Part shown: positions 1 to 9,173 of the stretch, in pieces
Numbering within the stretch: position 1 is the first letter of the stretch
How the letters are laid out: each line of letters starts with the position of its first letter
NCBI GenBank assembly: GCA_052436255.1
Contig: JBQVNP010000003.1
Location: 41,644-105,643 of the forward strand
Origin: Pelomonas sp052436255
GTDB taxonomy: Bacteria; Pseudomonadota; Gammaproteobacteria; Burkholderiales; Burkholderiaceae_C
Reading direction: 5' to 3'
Length of the DNA stretch: 64,000 nt
The notes under the pieces: model-generated
Seen by the model: only the letters and a program-made list of their open reading frames with translations
The model's database searches: none
Told to the model about the DNA's origin: nothing
Program-made: the position numbers and the translations under genes

Positions 1-699
1 CTTGGACTCGATGTGGCGGGCGCGCTCGATGATGGCCTTGATGGGCGCAAAGCCGGTACCGCTGGCCAGCAGCACGATGGGCTTGTCGCTGTTCTCGCGC
101 AGGAAGAAGCTGCCGAAGGGGCCTTCCATGCGCAGGATGTCCTTCTCTTTGAGCGCGCCGAAGACATGGTCGGTGAACTTGCCGCCGGGCATGTGGCGGA
201 CGTGCAGTTCAATCTGACCCGGCAGCGTGTGCGGCGCATTGGCCATCGAATAGCTGCGGCGCGCGCCGTCGCGCAGGATGAACTCGACGTACTGACCGGC
301 GCGGAACTGGAAGTTCTGGTTGGCCGCGAGCTGCATGGTGAGTACGGCCACATCCGCCGCGGGCTTCATCATCGCGACGACGCGCGTGGGCAGCTTGAGC
401 ACCGGGAACTCGCCAGCGCCGGGCACCGTGCGGGCCTCGATGGTGCAATCGGTTTGCGGCCGGGCGCAGCAGGTCAGGACGAAGCCTGCTGCCTCCTCCT
501 CGCTTGAGAGCGCCTTGGGCTGGTGGTTGCCGTGGATGACGGCGCCTTCGAGCAGCCTGCTCTTGCAGGAGCCGCAGGCGCCGTCTTTGCAGCCATAGGG
601 CAGGCCGACGCCATTGCGGATGGCCGCGGCAAGCAGGGTGTCGTCGCCCTCGGTCTGGTAGACGCGGCCGGCGGGCTGGATCGTGATCTGGTGGGACAT
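1..699 (-). CDS. 2Fe-2S/FAD oxidoreductase, CDP-6-deoxy-3,4-glucoseen reductase-like (3' end outside window)
   Basis: The first 233 residues are visible; the C-terminus runs off the left edge. The N-terminus is a plant-type 2Fe-2S ferredoxin domain with Cys37, Cys42, Cys45 and Cys77. It is followed by a ferredoxin-NADP reductase-like FAD domain (RSYSMANAP, the RxYS motif) and the start of the nucleotide-binding domain (ASGTGFAP). This order matches the AscD/RfbI-like reductases that pass electrons from NAD(P)H through FAD to a 2Fe-2S centre. The true partner is unknown; the family name does not prove a role in deoxysugar synthesis, and no such pathway lies nearby. The ATG at 699 is preceded by a purine-rich GGAAGCC. 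The gene is divergent from the SDR gene with only 26 bases between start codons. Confidence 0.85.
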   Translation of the reverse strand, partial: MSHQITIQPAGRVYQTEGDDTLLAAAIRNGVGLPYGCKDGACGSCKSRLLEGAVIHGNHQPKALSSEEEAAGFVLTCCARPQTDCTIEARTVPGAGEFPVLKLPTRVVAMMKPAADVAVLTMQLAANQNFQFRAGQYVEFILRDGARRSYSMANAPHTLPGQIELHVRHMPGGKFTDHVFGALKEKDILRMEGPFGSFFLRENSDKPIVLLASGTGFAPIKAIIERARHIESK

Positions 700-725
700 G
701 GCTTCCTGAAAAGCAGCGGCCCCGC

Positions 726-1634
726 ATGAATGCCCGGGGCCGTAGACTGCGCCGCATTTTGCCCGAGGCCCGCTTGACCCCACGACTCCTGATCATCGGC
801 TGCGGCGACGTCGGCCTGCGCGTGCTGCGGATGCTGGCCGGTCGCTGGCGCGTCGTGGCGCTGACGTCCAGCCCCGCCCGCGCGGCCGAGCTGCGTGCGG
901 CGGGCGCCACACCCCTGGTCGGCAACCTGGACGAGCCGGCAACCCTGGCGCGATTGGGCGGCCTGGCTGATCTGGTGCTGCATCTCGCGCCGCCCGCGCG
1001 TGGGGGTGCCGCTGATCAGCGCACCCGCCACCTGCTGCAGGCGCTCGGCCGCAAGCCCCCGGCGACACTGGTTTATGCGAGCACCACCGGCGTCTATGGC
1101 GATTGCGGCGGTGCGCTGATCGACGAGACCCGCGCGCTCGACCCGGGTACCGACCGCGCGCAACGCCGCGTCGACGCCGAGGCCCAGCTGCGCGCCTTCG
1201 GCCGCCGCCATGGCACGCGCGTCTGCCTGCTGCGCGTCCCCGGCATCTATGCGCGCGACCGCGAAGGCGGCCATCCCCGCGAGCGTCTGGCCCGCGGCAC
1301 CCCGGTGCTCAGGCGCGAGGACGATGTATTCACCAATCACATCCACGCCGACGACCTGGCGCGGGCCTGCGTGCTCGCACTGCTGCGCGGCCTGCCGCAG
1401 CGAACGATCAATGTCTGCGACGACAGCGAGCTGCTGATGGGCGACTACTTCGACCTCGCCGCCGACCTCGCCGGGCTGCCACGGCCCGAGCGCATTTCAC
1501 GCGCGCAAGCCGCTGAGCGCATGGGCGCGATACAGCTGAGCTTCTGGGGCGAATCACGCCGGCTGCGCAACGCGCGTCTCAAGCGCGAACTGCGCCTGCA
1601 GCTGCGCTACCCGACACCGCGCGAGGGCCTCTAG
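726..1634 (+). CDS. NAD(P)-dependent SDR-family epimerase/dehydratase-like protein
   Basis: A 302-residue extended short-chain dehydrogenase/reductase of the YeeZ-like type. The Rossmann signature LLIIGCGDVGLRVLRML is near residues 21-37, and YASTTGVYGD (about 117-126) supplies the Ser-Thr and Tyr surroundings of the active site. A downstream YxxxK is not obvious, so catalytic competence is uncertain and the substrate cannot be named. The ATG at 726 adds about 16 Arg-rich residues ahead of the fold; a TTG at 774 would give a start directly at the Rossmann strand and is a plausible alternative. It is divergent from the Fe-S reductase gene and convergent with the rhomboid gene, whose stop overlaps its end by 4 bases. 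Confidence 0.75.
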   Translation: MNARGRRLRRILPEARLTPRLLIIGCGDVGLRVLRMLAGRWRVVALTSSPARAAELRAAGATPLVGNLDEPATLARLGGLADLVLHLAPPARGGAADQRTRHLLQALGRKPPATLVYASTTGVYGDCGGALIDETRALDPGTDRAQRRVDAEAQLRAFGRRHGTRVCLLRVPGIYARDREGGHPRERLARGTPVLRREDDVFTNHIHADDLARACVLALLRGLPQRTINVCDDSELLMGDYFDLAADLAGLPRPERISRAQAAERMGAIQLSFWGESRRLRNARLKRELRLQLRYPTPREGL

Positions 1635-2212
1635 CCGCGGCGGCGCGGCGAGCGCCAGTGGCGGATCAGCAGCCAGGCGCCCAGCATGCCGCCGAGGTGG
1701 GCGAAGTGGGCCACGCCGCTGCTGCGATTGAAGCCGAGGATGAGTTCCAGCCCGCCGAAGATCGCGACGAAGTACTTGGCCTTCATCGGGATGGGCGGGA
1801 TCAGCGGCACGATGATGCGGTTGGGGAACAGCATGCCGAAGGACAGCAACAGGCCGAAGATGGCGCCCGACGCGCCCACCGTCGGCGAACGCGAGCCGAT
1901 GAACCAGGTGAAAAGCAACTGCACGAGGGCGGCAGTCAGCGTGCTGGCCACCAGGATCTGCGTGTAGCGCTTGGGTCCCCAGACCCGCTCCAGCTCGCCA
2001 CCGAACATCCACAGGCCCAGCATGTTGAACAGCAGGTGCGTGAAGTCGCCATGCAGGAAGGCGTAGCTCAGCAGCTGCCAGGGCATGAAGGCGCCCGAAG
2101 CCAGCGGCCACAACTCGAACCAGAAAGCGAGGCTGGGAAAGAGTACGAAGAAGCAGAAGACACCGACGCAAGCCAGCAGGAAGGCTTTGGTGACCGTGGG
2201 CAGCGGAGGCAT
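1631..2212 (-). CDS. Rhomboid family intramembrane serine protease
   Basis: A 193-residue polytopic membrane protein with the rhomboid hallmarks: LHGDFTHLLFNM (His54, His59, Asn63), the GASGAIFG loop with nucleophile Ser115, and AHLGG with catalytic His172. Six hydrophobic segments are visible, the usual GlpG-type core without a large cytosolic domain. It would cleave membrane proteins within the inner membrane; targets cannot be deduced. The frame stays open upstream through the tRNA-Leu gene, so the start is set at the ATG at 2212, just before the first membrane segment. An ATG at 2245 is an alternative adding 11 basic residues. Confidence 0.88.
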   Translation of the reverse strand: MPPLPTVTKAFLLACVGVFCFFVLFPSLAFWFELWPLASGAFMPWQLLSYAFLHGDFTHLLFNMLGLWMFGGELERVWGPKRYTQILVASTLTAALVQLLFTWFIGSRSPTVGASGAIFGLLLSFGMLFPNRIIVPLIPPIPMKAKYFVAIFGGLELILGFNRSSGVAHFAHLGGMLGAWLLIRHWRSPRRRG

Positions 2213-2309
2213 GAGGGTGGGACGGCGCGCCCGCAGGGGGCGCATGCACCGGAGGAGCCGGTGCTTACCGTTTTGAGTATGCCAGCACATGCCGGCCTGC
2301 TGTCTCGCC

Positions 2310-2394
2310 TGGTGCCCGGGGCCGGACTCGAACCGGCACACCTTGCGGCGGGGGATTTTGAGTCCCCTGCGTCTACCGATTTCGCCACCCGGGC
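2310..2394 (-). tRNA. tRNA-Leu(CAA)
   Basis: An 85-nucleotide tRNA with acceptor stem GCCCGGG/CCCGGGC and encoded CCA. The anticodon arm is GGGGA-CTCAAAA-TCCCC, giving anticodon CAA (reads UUG). The T-arm is GCCGG-TTCGAGT-CCGGC. The long variable arm is typical of class II tRNA-Leu. It lies between the rhomboid gene and cysM. Confidence 0.96.
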
Positions 2395-2487
2395 CCGTCG
2401 GAAACAGCTTCTCGCTTGAGGCAGCGAGGGGGTGGATTATGCACTCGCCAAGGCTCGGGTTTCGCTTGCGCTGCCACAATCAGCGCC

Positions 2488-3384
2488 ATGAACTATCCGA
2501 CCCTCGAAGACGTCATCGGCGCGACGCCGCTCGTGCGCTTGCAGCGGCTGCCCGGTGACGATGCGCGCGGCAATGTGATCCTGGCCAAGCTCGAAGGCAA
2601 CAACCCCGCCGGCTCGGTCAAGGACCGCCCCGCCATCAGCATGATCAAGCGCGCCGAGGAGCGCGGCGAAATCAAACCGGGCGACACGTTGATCGAGGCG
2701 ACTTCGGGCAACACCGGCATCGCGCTGGCGATGGCCGCCGCGATCCGCGGCTATCGCATGGTGCTGATCATGCCGGAGGACCTGTCCATCGAGCGTGCGC
2801 AGACGATGAAGGCCTTCGGTGCCGAGCTCATCCTGACGCCCAAGACCGGCGGCATGGAATACGCCCGGGACCTGGCGGAGCAGATGGCCGGCGAGGGCAA
2901 GGGACGCGTGCTGGACCAGTTCGCCAATGCCGACAACCCGCGCGTGCATTACGAGACCACCGGCCCCGAGCTGTGGACGGACACCGGCGGGCGCATCACC
3001 CATTTCGTCAGCGCTATGGGTACGACCGGCACCATTACCGGCGTGTCGCGCTATCTGAAGGAAAAGAACTCGGCTGTGCGCATCGTCGGCGCACAGCCCG
3101 CCGAGGGCTCGCGCATCCCGGGCATCCGCAAGTGGCCCGAGGCCTACCTGCCCAGGATCTACGACCCCAGCGGCGTGGACGAATTGGTGCCGGTGAGCCA
3201 GAGTGATGCCGAGGACATGGCGCGCCGCCTGGCACGTGAGGAGGGCCTGTTTGCCGGTATTTCGGCCGCGGGCGCGTGCTGGGTGGCGCTGCAGATCGCA
3301 CGCCGCGTCGAGAACGCGACCATTGCCTTCATCGTCTGCGACCGCGGTGACCGCTATCTGTCGACGGGCGTCTTCCCGGCATGA
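2488..3384 (+). CDS. cysM: Cysteine synthase B (O-acetylserine sulfhydrylase)
   Basis: A 298-residue PLP enzyme of the CysK/CysM family. It makes cysteine from O-acetylserine and sulfide; CysM types also accept thiosulfate. The PLP lysine is in NNPAGSVKDRPA (Lys45), and the substrate-binding loop is EATSGNTG (about residues 71-78). The insertion KWPEAYLPRIYDPSGVD near residues 213-229 and the short length favour CysM over CysK. The ATG at 2488 begins MNYPTLEDVIGATPLVRL, the usual family start; the frame is open further upstream but without homology. The nearby tusA gene also concerns sulfur metabolism, though no shared transcription unit can be proved. Confidence 0.93.
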   Translation: MNYPTLEDVIGATPLVRLQRLPGDDARGNVILAKLEGNNPAGSVKDRPAISMIKRAEERGEIKPGDTLIEATSGNTGIALAMAAAIRGYRMVLIMPEDLSIERAQTMKAFGAELILTPKTGGMEYARDLAEQMAGEGKGRVLDQFANADNPRVHYETTGPELWTDTGGRITHFVSAMGTTGTITGVSRYLKEKNSAVRIVGAQPAEGSRIPGIRKWPEAYLPRIYDPSGVDELVPVSQSDAEDMARRLAREEGLFAGISAAGACWVALQIARRVENATIAFIVCDRGDRYLSTGVFPA

Positions 3385-3457
3385 GCGCAGCGCCGGGCCG
3401 CCTCAAGCTAGCTCGCTCTCTCTCGGCGGGAAAGGCCGCAGGCCTCAGGGGGCACCA

Positions 3458-3991
3458 ATGACAGTGTTCAAGTTCTGCCCTGCGTGTGCCGGCGAGCTGG
3501 CGCTGATCACGCTGGCCGAAGACGGCGGCGACAAGGCTCGCCTGCGCTGCCCCGCCTGCGGCTTCACGCACTGGAACAACCCGACGCCGGTGCTGGCCGC
3601 CGTCATCGAATGCACCGACCGCGGGGGCCAGGTCTTGCTGGCGCGCAATGCGGCGTGGCCCGGCAGGTTCTTCGGTCTGGTCACGGGGTTCATGGAGGCC
3701 GGCGAGACGCCCGAGGAAGGCATACGGCGCGAGATCGCCGAGGAGACTTCGCTGGAGGTCGATGCCTTGAACCTGCTCGGCGTCTGGGACTTCCAGCGCA
3801 TGAACCAGATCATCATTGCCTATCACGCAGCCGCGCGCGGCGAGATCCGGCTGTCGCCCGAACTGGCCGAATACAAGCTGATCGCGCCCGAGGCCGTGCG
3901 CTGCTGGCCGCAGGGCACGGGTCAGGCGCTCGCGACTTGGCTGCGCTCAAAAGGCATCCAGCCGCAGTGGCTGGACCTCAAGAAAGAATGA
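3458..3991 (+). CDS. Nudix hydrolase with N-terminal zinc ribbon
   Basis: A 177-residue protein. Two CPxC knuckles (Cys7/Cys10 and Cys31/Cys34) form a zinc ribbon like that of NudC-type NADH pyrophosphatases. A Nudix domain follows, with the box GFMEAGETPEEGIRREIAEE at about residues 77-96. The metal-binding REIAEE core is intact, but the glycine after it in the consensus is Ser (EETS). It would hydrolyse a nucleoside diphosphate-X compound in the cytosol; the substrate is not predictable. The ATG at 3458 follows GGGGGCACCA. The tusA ATG begins 4 bases after its stop, so the two are probably co-transcribed. Confidence 0.85.
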   Translation: MTVFKFCPACAGELALITLAEDGGDKARLRCPACGFTHWNNPTPVLAAVIECTDRGGQVLLARNAAWPGRFFGLVTGFMEAGETPEEGIRREIAEETSLEVDALNLLGVWDFQRMNQIIIAYHAAARGEIRLSPELAEYKLIAPEAVRCWPQGTGQALATWLRSKGIQPQWLDLKKE

Positions 3992-3995
3992 ACCT

Positions 3996-4223
3996 ATGGA
4001 CGTCCAACGCGAGATCGACACCCGGGGCTTGAACTGCCCCTTGCCCATCCTCAAGGCCAAGAAGGCCCTCGCCGAGATGCTCAGCGGCGAGCTGCTGCGG
4101 GTCGTGTCGACAGACCCGGGCTCGATGCGCGACTTCCAGGCCTTTGCGCGCCAGACGGGCAATGAACTCGTAGAACAGAACTCGTCGGCCGACGAATTCG
4201 TCCACGTGCTCAGGCGGCGCTGA
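3996..4223 (+). CDS. tusA: TusA-family sulfurtransferase
   Basis: A 75-residue protein of the TusA/SirA fold. The family motif CPLPILKAKKAL carries the persulfide-accepting Cys14. TusA relays sulfane sulfur to acceptors such as the TusBCD-E-MnmA tRNA thiolation chain or molybdenum cofactor enzymes. Length and motif are normal. It follows the Nudix gene by 4 bases. Its TGA (4221-4223) abuts the galU stop on the other strand with no base between, so the two transcripts must overlap. Confidence 0.9.
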   Translation: MDVQREIDTRGLNCPLPILKAKKALAEMLSGELLRVVSTDPGSMRDFQAFARQTGNELVEQNSSADEFVHVLRRR

Positions 4224-5108
4224 TCACAAGCCCAGGCCCTGCAGGAACTCCTTGAAGCCGGGGCCGAGCTGCGGATGGGCCAGCGCCAGCTCGACGTTGG
4301 CCTGCAGGAAGCCCTCCTTGCTGCCGCAGTCGTAGCGCTTGCCTTCGTAGCGATAGGCAAACACCTTCTCGCGGCGCAGCAGGCCGGCGATGCCGTCGGT
4401 CAGCTGGATCTCGCCGCCCACGCCGCGCGGCTGGTTGGCGATCTCGTGAAAGACACCCGGCGTCAGGATGTAGCGGCCGGCCACGCCCAGGCGCGACGGA
4501 GCGTCCTCGGGCGCGGGCTTTTCGACGATGCGGTTGACGTCCATCAGCTGGTCGTTGACCTGGGTGCCGGCGACGATGCCGTAACGGCGCGTGTGCTCGG
4601 CCGGCACTTCCTGCACGGCGAGGATGGAGGCACGCCAGTCGGCGAACTGGTCGACCATCTGCTTGAGGATCGGCGTCTCACCCACCATCAGGTCATCGGC
4701 CAGCAGTACGGCAAAGGGTTCGTTGCCGACCAGGCGCTGGCCGCAAAGCACCGCATGGCCGAGGCCGAGGGCCTGGGCCTGGCGCACATAGATGCATTCC
4801 ATGTCGTCGGGCTTGACGCTGCGGACGACGTCCAGCAAGTCCTGCTTGCCGGATTTCTCCAGGGCCACTTCGAGTTCGAAGGTCATGTCGAAGTGGTCTT
4901 CGATGGGGCGCTTGTGTCGGCCGGTGACGAAAATCATCTCGCGCACGCCGGCGGCATAGGCCTCCTCCACCGCGTACTGGATCAGCGGCTTGTCGACGAC
5001 CGGCAGCATTTCCTTCGGCTGGGCCTTGGTGGCCGGCAGGAAGCGGGTGCCGAGGCCGGCGACGGGGAAAATGGCTTTGGTGATCGGCGATTTGAGCGAA
5101 GAGGCCAT
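4224..5108 (-). CDS. galU: UTP--glucose-1-phosphate uridylyltransferase
   Basis: A 294-residue nucleotidyltransferase that makes UDP-glucose from UTP and glucose 1-phosphate, feeding cell-envelope polysaccharide synthesis. The signature VAGLGTRFLPATKAQPKEML (about residues 14-33) contains the nucleotide-binding G-x-G-T-R and catalytic Lys. The downstream EKPAPEDAPSRLGVAGRYIL and GGEIQLTD blocks are typical of GalU. The ATG at 5108 gives the normal start; an upstream in-frame start at 5150 would add 14 unconserved residues. If the GH94 operon in this window yields glucose 1-phosphate, GalU could use it. Confidence 0.94.
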   Translation of the reverse strand: MASSLKSPITKAIFPVAGLGTRFLPATKAQPKEMLPVVDKPLIQYAVEEAYAAGVREMIFVTGRHKRPIEDHFDMTFELEVALEKSGKQDLLDVVRSVKPDDMECIYVRQAQALGLGHAVLCGQRLVGNEPFAVLLADDLMVGETPILKQMVDQFADWRASILAVQEVPAEHTRRYGIVAGTQVNDQLMDVNRIVEKPAPEDAPSRLGVAGRYILTPGVFHEIANQPRGVGGEIQLTDGIAGLLRREKVFAYRYEGKRYDCGSKEGFLQANVELALAHPQLGPGFKEFLQGLGL

Positions 5109-5239
5109 GAACGTAAACTCGTTTGACGGGAGGCGCGCGAATTCTGTCACGCAGGGTGTGACGGTCTTCGTAGGACGCCGGCCCTATCCCTGAAACGAAC
5201 ACCCGGCGCCCACCCGTCAGTCGGCTCGACGCCACACTC

Positions 5240-6184
5240 ATGACTGTCCTGATCCTCGAACCGCTGGAAGCCGATGTGGTGCAGTGGCTTGCCGAGCGCC
5301 ACGACGCCCGTTTTGCGCCCGAACTCATCGGCGACATGGATGGCCTGCTGGATGCGCTGCGCGACTCGCGTGCGCTGATTGCGCCGCCCGAGGTCCGCAT
5401 CGACGTCAAGCTGTTGCGCAGCGCGCCGACCCTGCTGGCCATCGGCCGGGCGAGCGGTGGCGCCGAGAACATCGACCTCGACGCCTGCCGCAAGGCCCGC
5501 GTGGAGGTCGTGCGGTCGCAGGCCTCCACGGCCAGCGCCGAGGCGGAGTTCGGCATCGGTGCGTTGCTGAGCCTGCTGCGCCGCGTGCCCATCGAGGGCA
5601 GCGACGGTCTCAAGGTCGGCCGCGAACTCGGTTGTTCGACCGTCGGCCTGCTGGGCCTGACGCCGGCGGCCCAGGTCATGACGCAGTTGCTGCATGCCTT
5701 CGGCTCACGCGTCATCGGCTATGACCCCGCCCTGCATCCCAGCGACGCGACCTGGGCGCGCTGGGGTATCGAGGCGGTCTCCCTGAGCGAGTTGGTGGCG
5801 CAGAGCGACGGCCTGGTGCTGCTGCTGCCCTATTTCGAGCGCTTTCGCGGCCTGATCGGCGAGCGGCAGCTGGAAAGCGTCCGTGCGGGCCAGGTCGTCG
5901 TGGGCTTGAGCCATTCCGCCCTGATGGACGAGGCGGCGCTGGCACGGGCGCTGCGCAGTGGCAAGCTGCGCGCGGCCTGGTTCGACAGCCTGGAGCCCGG
6001 ATGGCTGGAGTCCGGCCGGGCGCTGCACGGCATCGCAACCCTGCAGGTCACGCCACGCCTGGCGGGTACGACACGCGAGTCCCGCGTGCGGGCGGCCTGG
6101 GCCGTGGCGCGCTGCCTGGATGAACTGTTGGCACCGCCGCCACCCGGCAACAAGGCGCCTGCCAAGGCCGCCGACGTCTACTGA
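5240..6184 (+). CDS. Degenerate D-isomer-specific 2-hydroxyacid dehydrogenase-like protein
   Basis: A 314-residue protein with the overall layout of the PGDH/hydroxyacid dehydrogenase family, but its key residues are altered. The dinucleotide loop reads VGLLGLTPAA instead of a GxGxxG. The arginine loop reads VVVGLSHSALMDE, so the expected Arg is His. The catalytic His block reads VTPRLAGTT where the family has TPHxAG, so His is replaced by Arg. A normal NAD-dependent reaction is therefore unlikely; it may be a binding or regulatory relative. The C-terminus is Pro/Ala/Lys rich. It overlaps the valS stop by 7 bases tail to tail. The ATG at 5240 is the first plausible start. Confidence 0.7.
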   Translation: MTVLILEPLEADVVQWLAERHDARFAPELIGDMDGLLDALRDSRALIAPPEVRIDVKLLRSAPTLLAIGRASGGAENIDLDACRKARVEVVRSQASTASAEAEFGIGALLSLLRRVPIEGSDGLKVGRELGCSTVGLLGLTPAAQVMTQLLHAFGSRVIGYDPALHPSDATWARWGIEAVSLSELVAQSDGLVLLLPYFERFRGLIGERQLESVRAGQVVVGLSHSALMDEAALARALRSGKLRAAWFDSLEPGWLESGRALHGIATLQVTPRLAGTTRESRVRAAWAVARCLDELLAPPPPGNKAPAKAADVY

Positions 6185-8997
6185 GCGGCGGGCAGGCGGG
6201 CGAGTTGCTCGCGCAGCCGCGCCACCGTTTCCTTGAAGCCCGCCACGCGGGCGCGCTCCTGCTCGACCACGGCGGCTGGGGCGCGGGCGACGAAGCTCTC
6301 GTTGCCGAGCTTGGCTTCGGCCTTGACGATCTCGCCTTCCAGGCGCGTGGCCTCCTTGGTCAGGCGTGCGCGCTCGGCCTCGACATCGATCTCGACCTTC
6401 AGCGCCAGCTTGGCCGCGCCATGCACCAGCACGGGTGACGTGGCGCTCTGCTTGGCGAACTCGGCATCGTCGGCAATCAGCTCGACCGCGCTCAGCTTGG
6501 CCAGCACCTTCAGCACGGCCGCGGCTTCGCTCAGGAAGGAGAGGTCACCGCCGACCAGCAGCGGCACGCGGTCGCTCGGGCTCAGGGCCATCTCGCCGCG
6601 CAGGCTGCGCGTGACGCCGACCACCTCCTTGAGCTGGGCCATCCAGGCGTCGGCCTTCGGGTCGATGCGCTCGGGCTGGGCGACCGGGTAGGGCGCCTGA
6701 CCGATGTAGTCGGTCGCCTTGCGGCCAGCCACCGGGGCGACGGTCTGCCACAGCTCCTCGGTGATGAAGGGCGCGATGGGGTGCAGCAGGCGCAGCGTCG
6801 TTTCCAGCACCCGGATCAGCGTGCGGCGGGTGGCGCGCTGCTGGCCCTCGTCGCCGGTCTGGATCTGCACCTTGGCGATCTCCAGATACCAGTCGCAGTA
6901 CTCATCCCAGACAAAGCTGTAGACGGCGTTGGCGACGTTGTCGAGGCGGTACTCGGCAAAGCCCTGGGCTGCGGCGGCTTCCACGCGTTGCAGCTCGCTC
7001 GTGATCCAGCGATCGGCCTGGCTGAACTGGTTGTAGCCCGGCGGGCAGGCGCCCTGGTCGTGCGCGAGGCCGCAGTCCTGGCCTTCGGTGTTCATCAGCA
7101 CGAAGCGCGTGGCGTTCCAGAGCTTGTTGCAGAAGTTGCGATAGCCCTCGCAGCGCTTGGTGTCGAAATTGATGTTGCGGCCCAAGGACGCGTAGCTGGC
7201 CATCGTGAAGCGCAGTGCGTCGGCACCGTAGGCCGGCATGCCTTCGGGGAACTCCTTCTTCACGCGGGCTGCCACCTTGGGCGCTGTCTCGGGCTTGCGC
7301 AGGCCCTGCGTGGATTTCTGGATCAGCGTGTCGAGGTCCACACCCTGGATCAGGTCCACCGGGTCCAGCACATTGCCCTCGCTCTTGCTCATCTTCTGGC
7401 CTGAAGAGTCGCGCACCAGGCCGTGGATGTAGACGTCCTTGAACGGCACCTGGCCGGTGAAGTGGGTCGTCATCATGATCATCCGGGCGACCCAGAAGAA
7501 GATGATGTCGTAGCCGGTCACCAGCACCGACGAAGGCAGGAAGAGTTCCTGCTCCAGAGTCTGCTCGGGCCAGCCCAGCGTAGAGAAGGGCACCAGGGCC
7601 GATGAATACCAGGTGTCCAGCACATCGGGGTCGCGGGTCAGCTCGCCGAGATAGCCGGCGGCCTTGGCGCGGGCCTGGGCCTCCTCCTCGCTGCGCGCGA
7701 CGAACAACTCGCCGCCCGTGCCATACCAGGCCGGGATCTGGTGGCCCCACCACAGCTGGCGCGAGATGCACCAGTCCTGCAGATTGCCCATCCAGTGGTT
7801 GTAGGTGTTGACCCACTGCTCGGGGTGGAACTTGACCGCGCCGGTCTCGACGGCGGCAATCGCCTTGTCGGCAATGCTCTTGCCATCGGCGCTGGGCTTG
7901 GTGACGGCGACGAACCACTGGTCGGTCAGCATCGGCTCGATGACCTGGCCGGTGCGCTCGCAGCGCGGCACCTGCAGCTTGTGTTTCTTGACCTCGACCA
8001 GTAGGCCTTGCGCCTCCAGGTCCGAGACGATGCGTTTGCGGGCGACGAAGCGGTCCAGGCCGCGGTAGGTTTCGGGCGCGTTGTCGTTGATGCGGGCCTG
8101 CAGGTCCAGCACCGCGATCATCGGCAGCTTGTGGCGCTGGCCCACCGCGTAGTCGTTGGTGTCATGCGCGGGTGTGACCTTGACGACGCCGGTGCCGAAC
8201 TCACGATCCACATAGTCGTCGGCAATGACGGGAATCTCGCGGTCCGTCAGCGGCAGCTTGACCAGCTTGCCGATCAGCGCGGCATAGCGCTCGTCCTCGG
8301 GGTGGACCATGACGGCCACGTCGCCCAGCATGGTCTCGGGCCGCGTGGTAGCCACCACCACCGAGCCGCTGCCGTCCGCAAGCGGGTAGCGGATATGCCA
8401 GAGCGAGCCGTCTTCCTCCTCGCTCGTCACCTCCAGGTCCGACACCGCCGACTGCAGCACCGGGTCCCAGCTCACCAGGCGCTTGCCGCGGTAGATCAGG
8501 CCTTCCTCGTACAGCCGCACAAAGGTCTCGACAACGACCTTCGAGAGCTTCTCGTCCATCGTGAAGTACTCATGGCCCCAGCTCACCGAGTCGCCCAGGC
8601 GGCGCATCTGGCCGGTGATGGTGTTGCCCGACTCCTGCTTCCAGTCCCAGACGCGCGCGACGAAGTTCTTGCGACCCAGGTCGTGGCGGCTTGTGCCTGC
8701 GGCCTGCAATTGCCGCTCCACGACGATCTGCGTGGCAATGCCCGCGTGGTCGGTGCCCGGCACCCACAGGGTGTTGTGGCCCAGCATGCGGTGGTAGCGC
8801 GTCAGCGAATCCATCACCGTCTGGTTGAAGGCATGGCCCATGTGCAGCGTGCCCGTCACATTGGGCGGCGGCAGCTGGATGCTGAAGGACGGCTTGGCCG
8901 GGTCCAGCGTCGGCTCGTACAAGCCGGCGGCTTCCCACTTCGGGCCCCAGTGGGCTTCCAGGGCGGCGGGTTCGAAGGACTTGGCAAGTTCGGTCAC
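6178..8997 (-). CDS. valS: Valyl-tRNA synthetase
   Basis: About 939 residues; class I synthetase charging tRNA-Val, cytosolic. The HIGH-type signature is NVTGTLHMGH near residue 50 and the KMSKS loop is GQKMSKSEGN. An editing (CP1) domain lies between them and a C-terminal coiled coil ends the protein (EAERARLTKEATRLEGEIVK region). I place the start at GTG 8997 (MTELAKSFEP), where similarity to the family normally begins. The frame is open to an ATG at 9162, but the extra 55 residues are not family-like. The GTG start should be treated as provisional. Confidence 0.95.
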   Translation of the reverse strand: MTELAKSFEPAALEAHWGPKWEAAGLYEPTLDPAKPSFSIQLPPPNVTGTLHMGHAFNQTVMDSLTRYHRMLGHNTLWVPGTDHAGIATQIVVERQLQAAGTSRHDLGRKNFVARVWDWKQESGNTITGQMRRLGDSVSWGHEYFTMDEKLSKVVVETFVRLYEEGLIYRGKRLVSWDPVLQSAVSDLEVTSEEEDGSLWHIRYPLADGSGSVVVATTRPETMLGDVAVMVHPEDERYAALIGKLVKLPLTDREIPVIADDYVDREFGTGVVKVTPAHDTNDYAVGQRHKLPMIAVLDLQARINDNAPETYRGLDRFVARKRIVSDLEAQGLLVEVKKHKLQVPRCERTGQVIEPMLTDQWFVAVTKPSADGKSIADKAIAAVETGAVKFHPEQWVNTYNHWMGNLQDWCISRQLWWGHQIPAWYGTGGELFVARSEEEAQARAKAAGYLGELTRDPDVLDTWYSSALVPFSTLGWPEQTLEQELFLPSSVLVTGYDIIFFWVARMIMMTTHFTGQVPFKDVYIHGLVRDSSGQKMSKSEGNVLDPVDLIQGVDLDTLIQKSTQGLRKPETAPKVAARVKKEFPEGMPAYGADALRFTMASYASLGRNINFDTKRCEGYRNFCNKLWNATRFVLMNTEGQDCGLAHDQGACPPGYNQFSQADRWITSELQRVEAAAAQGFAEYRLDNVANAVYSFVWDEYCDWYLEIAKVQIQTGDEGQQRATRRTLIRVLETTLRLLHPIAPFITEELWQTVAPVAGRKATDYIGQAPYPVAQPERIDPKADAWMAQLKEVVGVTRSLRGEMALSPSDRVPLLVGGDLSFLSEAAAVLKVLAKLSAVELIADDAEFAKQSATSPVLVHGAAKLALKVEIDVEAERARLTKEATRLEGEIVKAEAKLGNESFVARAPAAVVEQERARVAGFKETVARLREQLARLPAAQ

Positions 8998-9173
8998 GGG
9001 GCGTGTCTCGGCTGGGCGGGCGGTGGTCTGGGCCGGCGATTTTACGGGCGGGCCCTCGTGGTCGATACAAAACGAAACCCGGCGATACGGCGTCGAGATG
9101 CTCTCCACGCAGGCGCCGGGAATGATGACTGCGACCTCAAATAGCGGGCTGGACAAGCCCACGGAGCCGCCCC

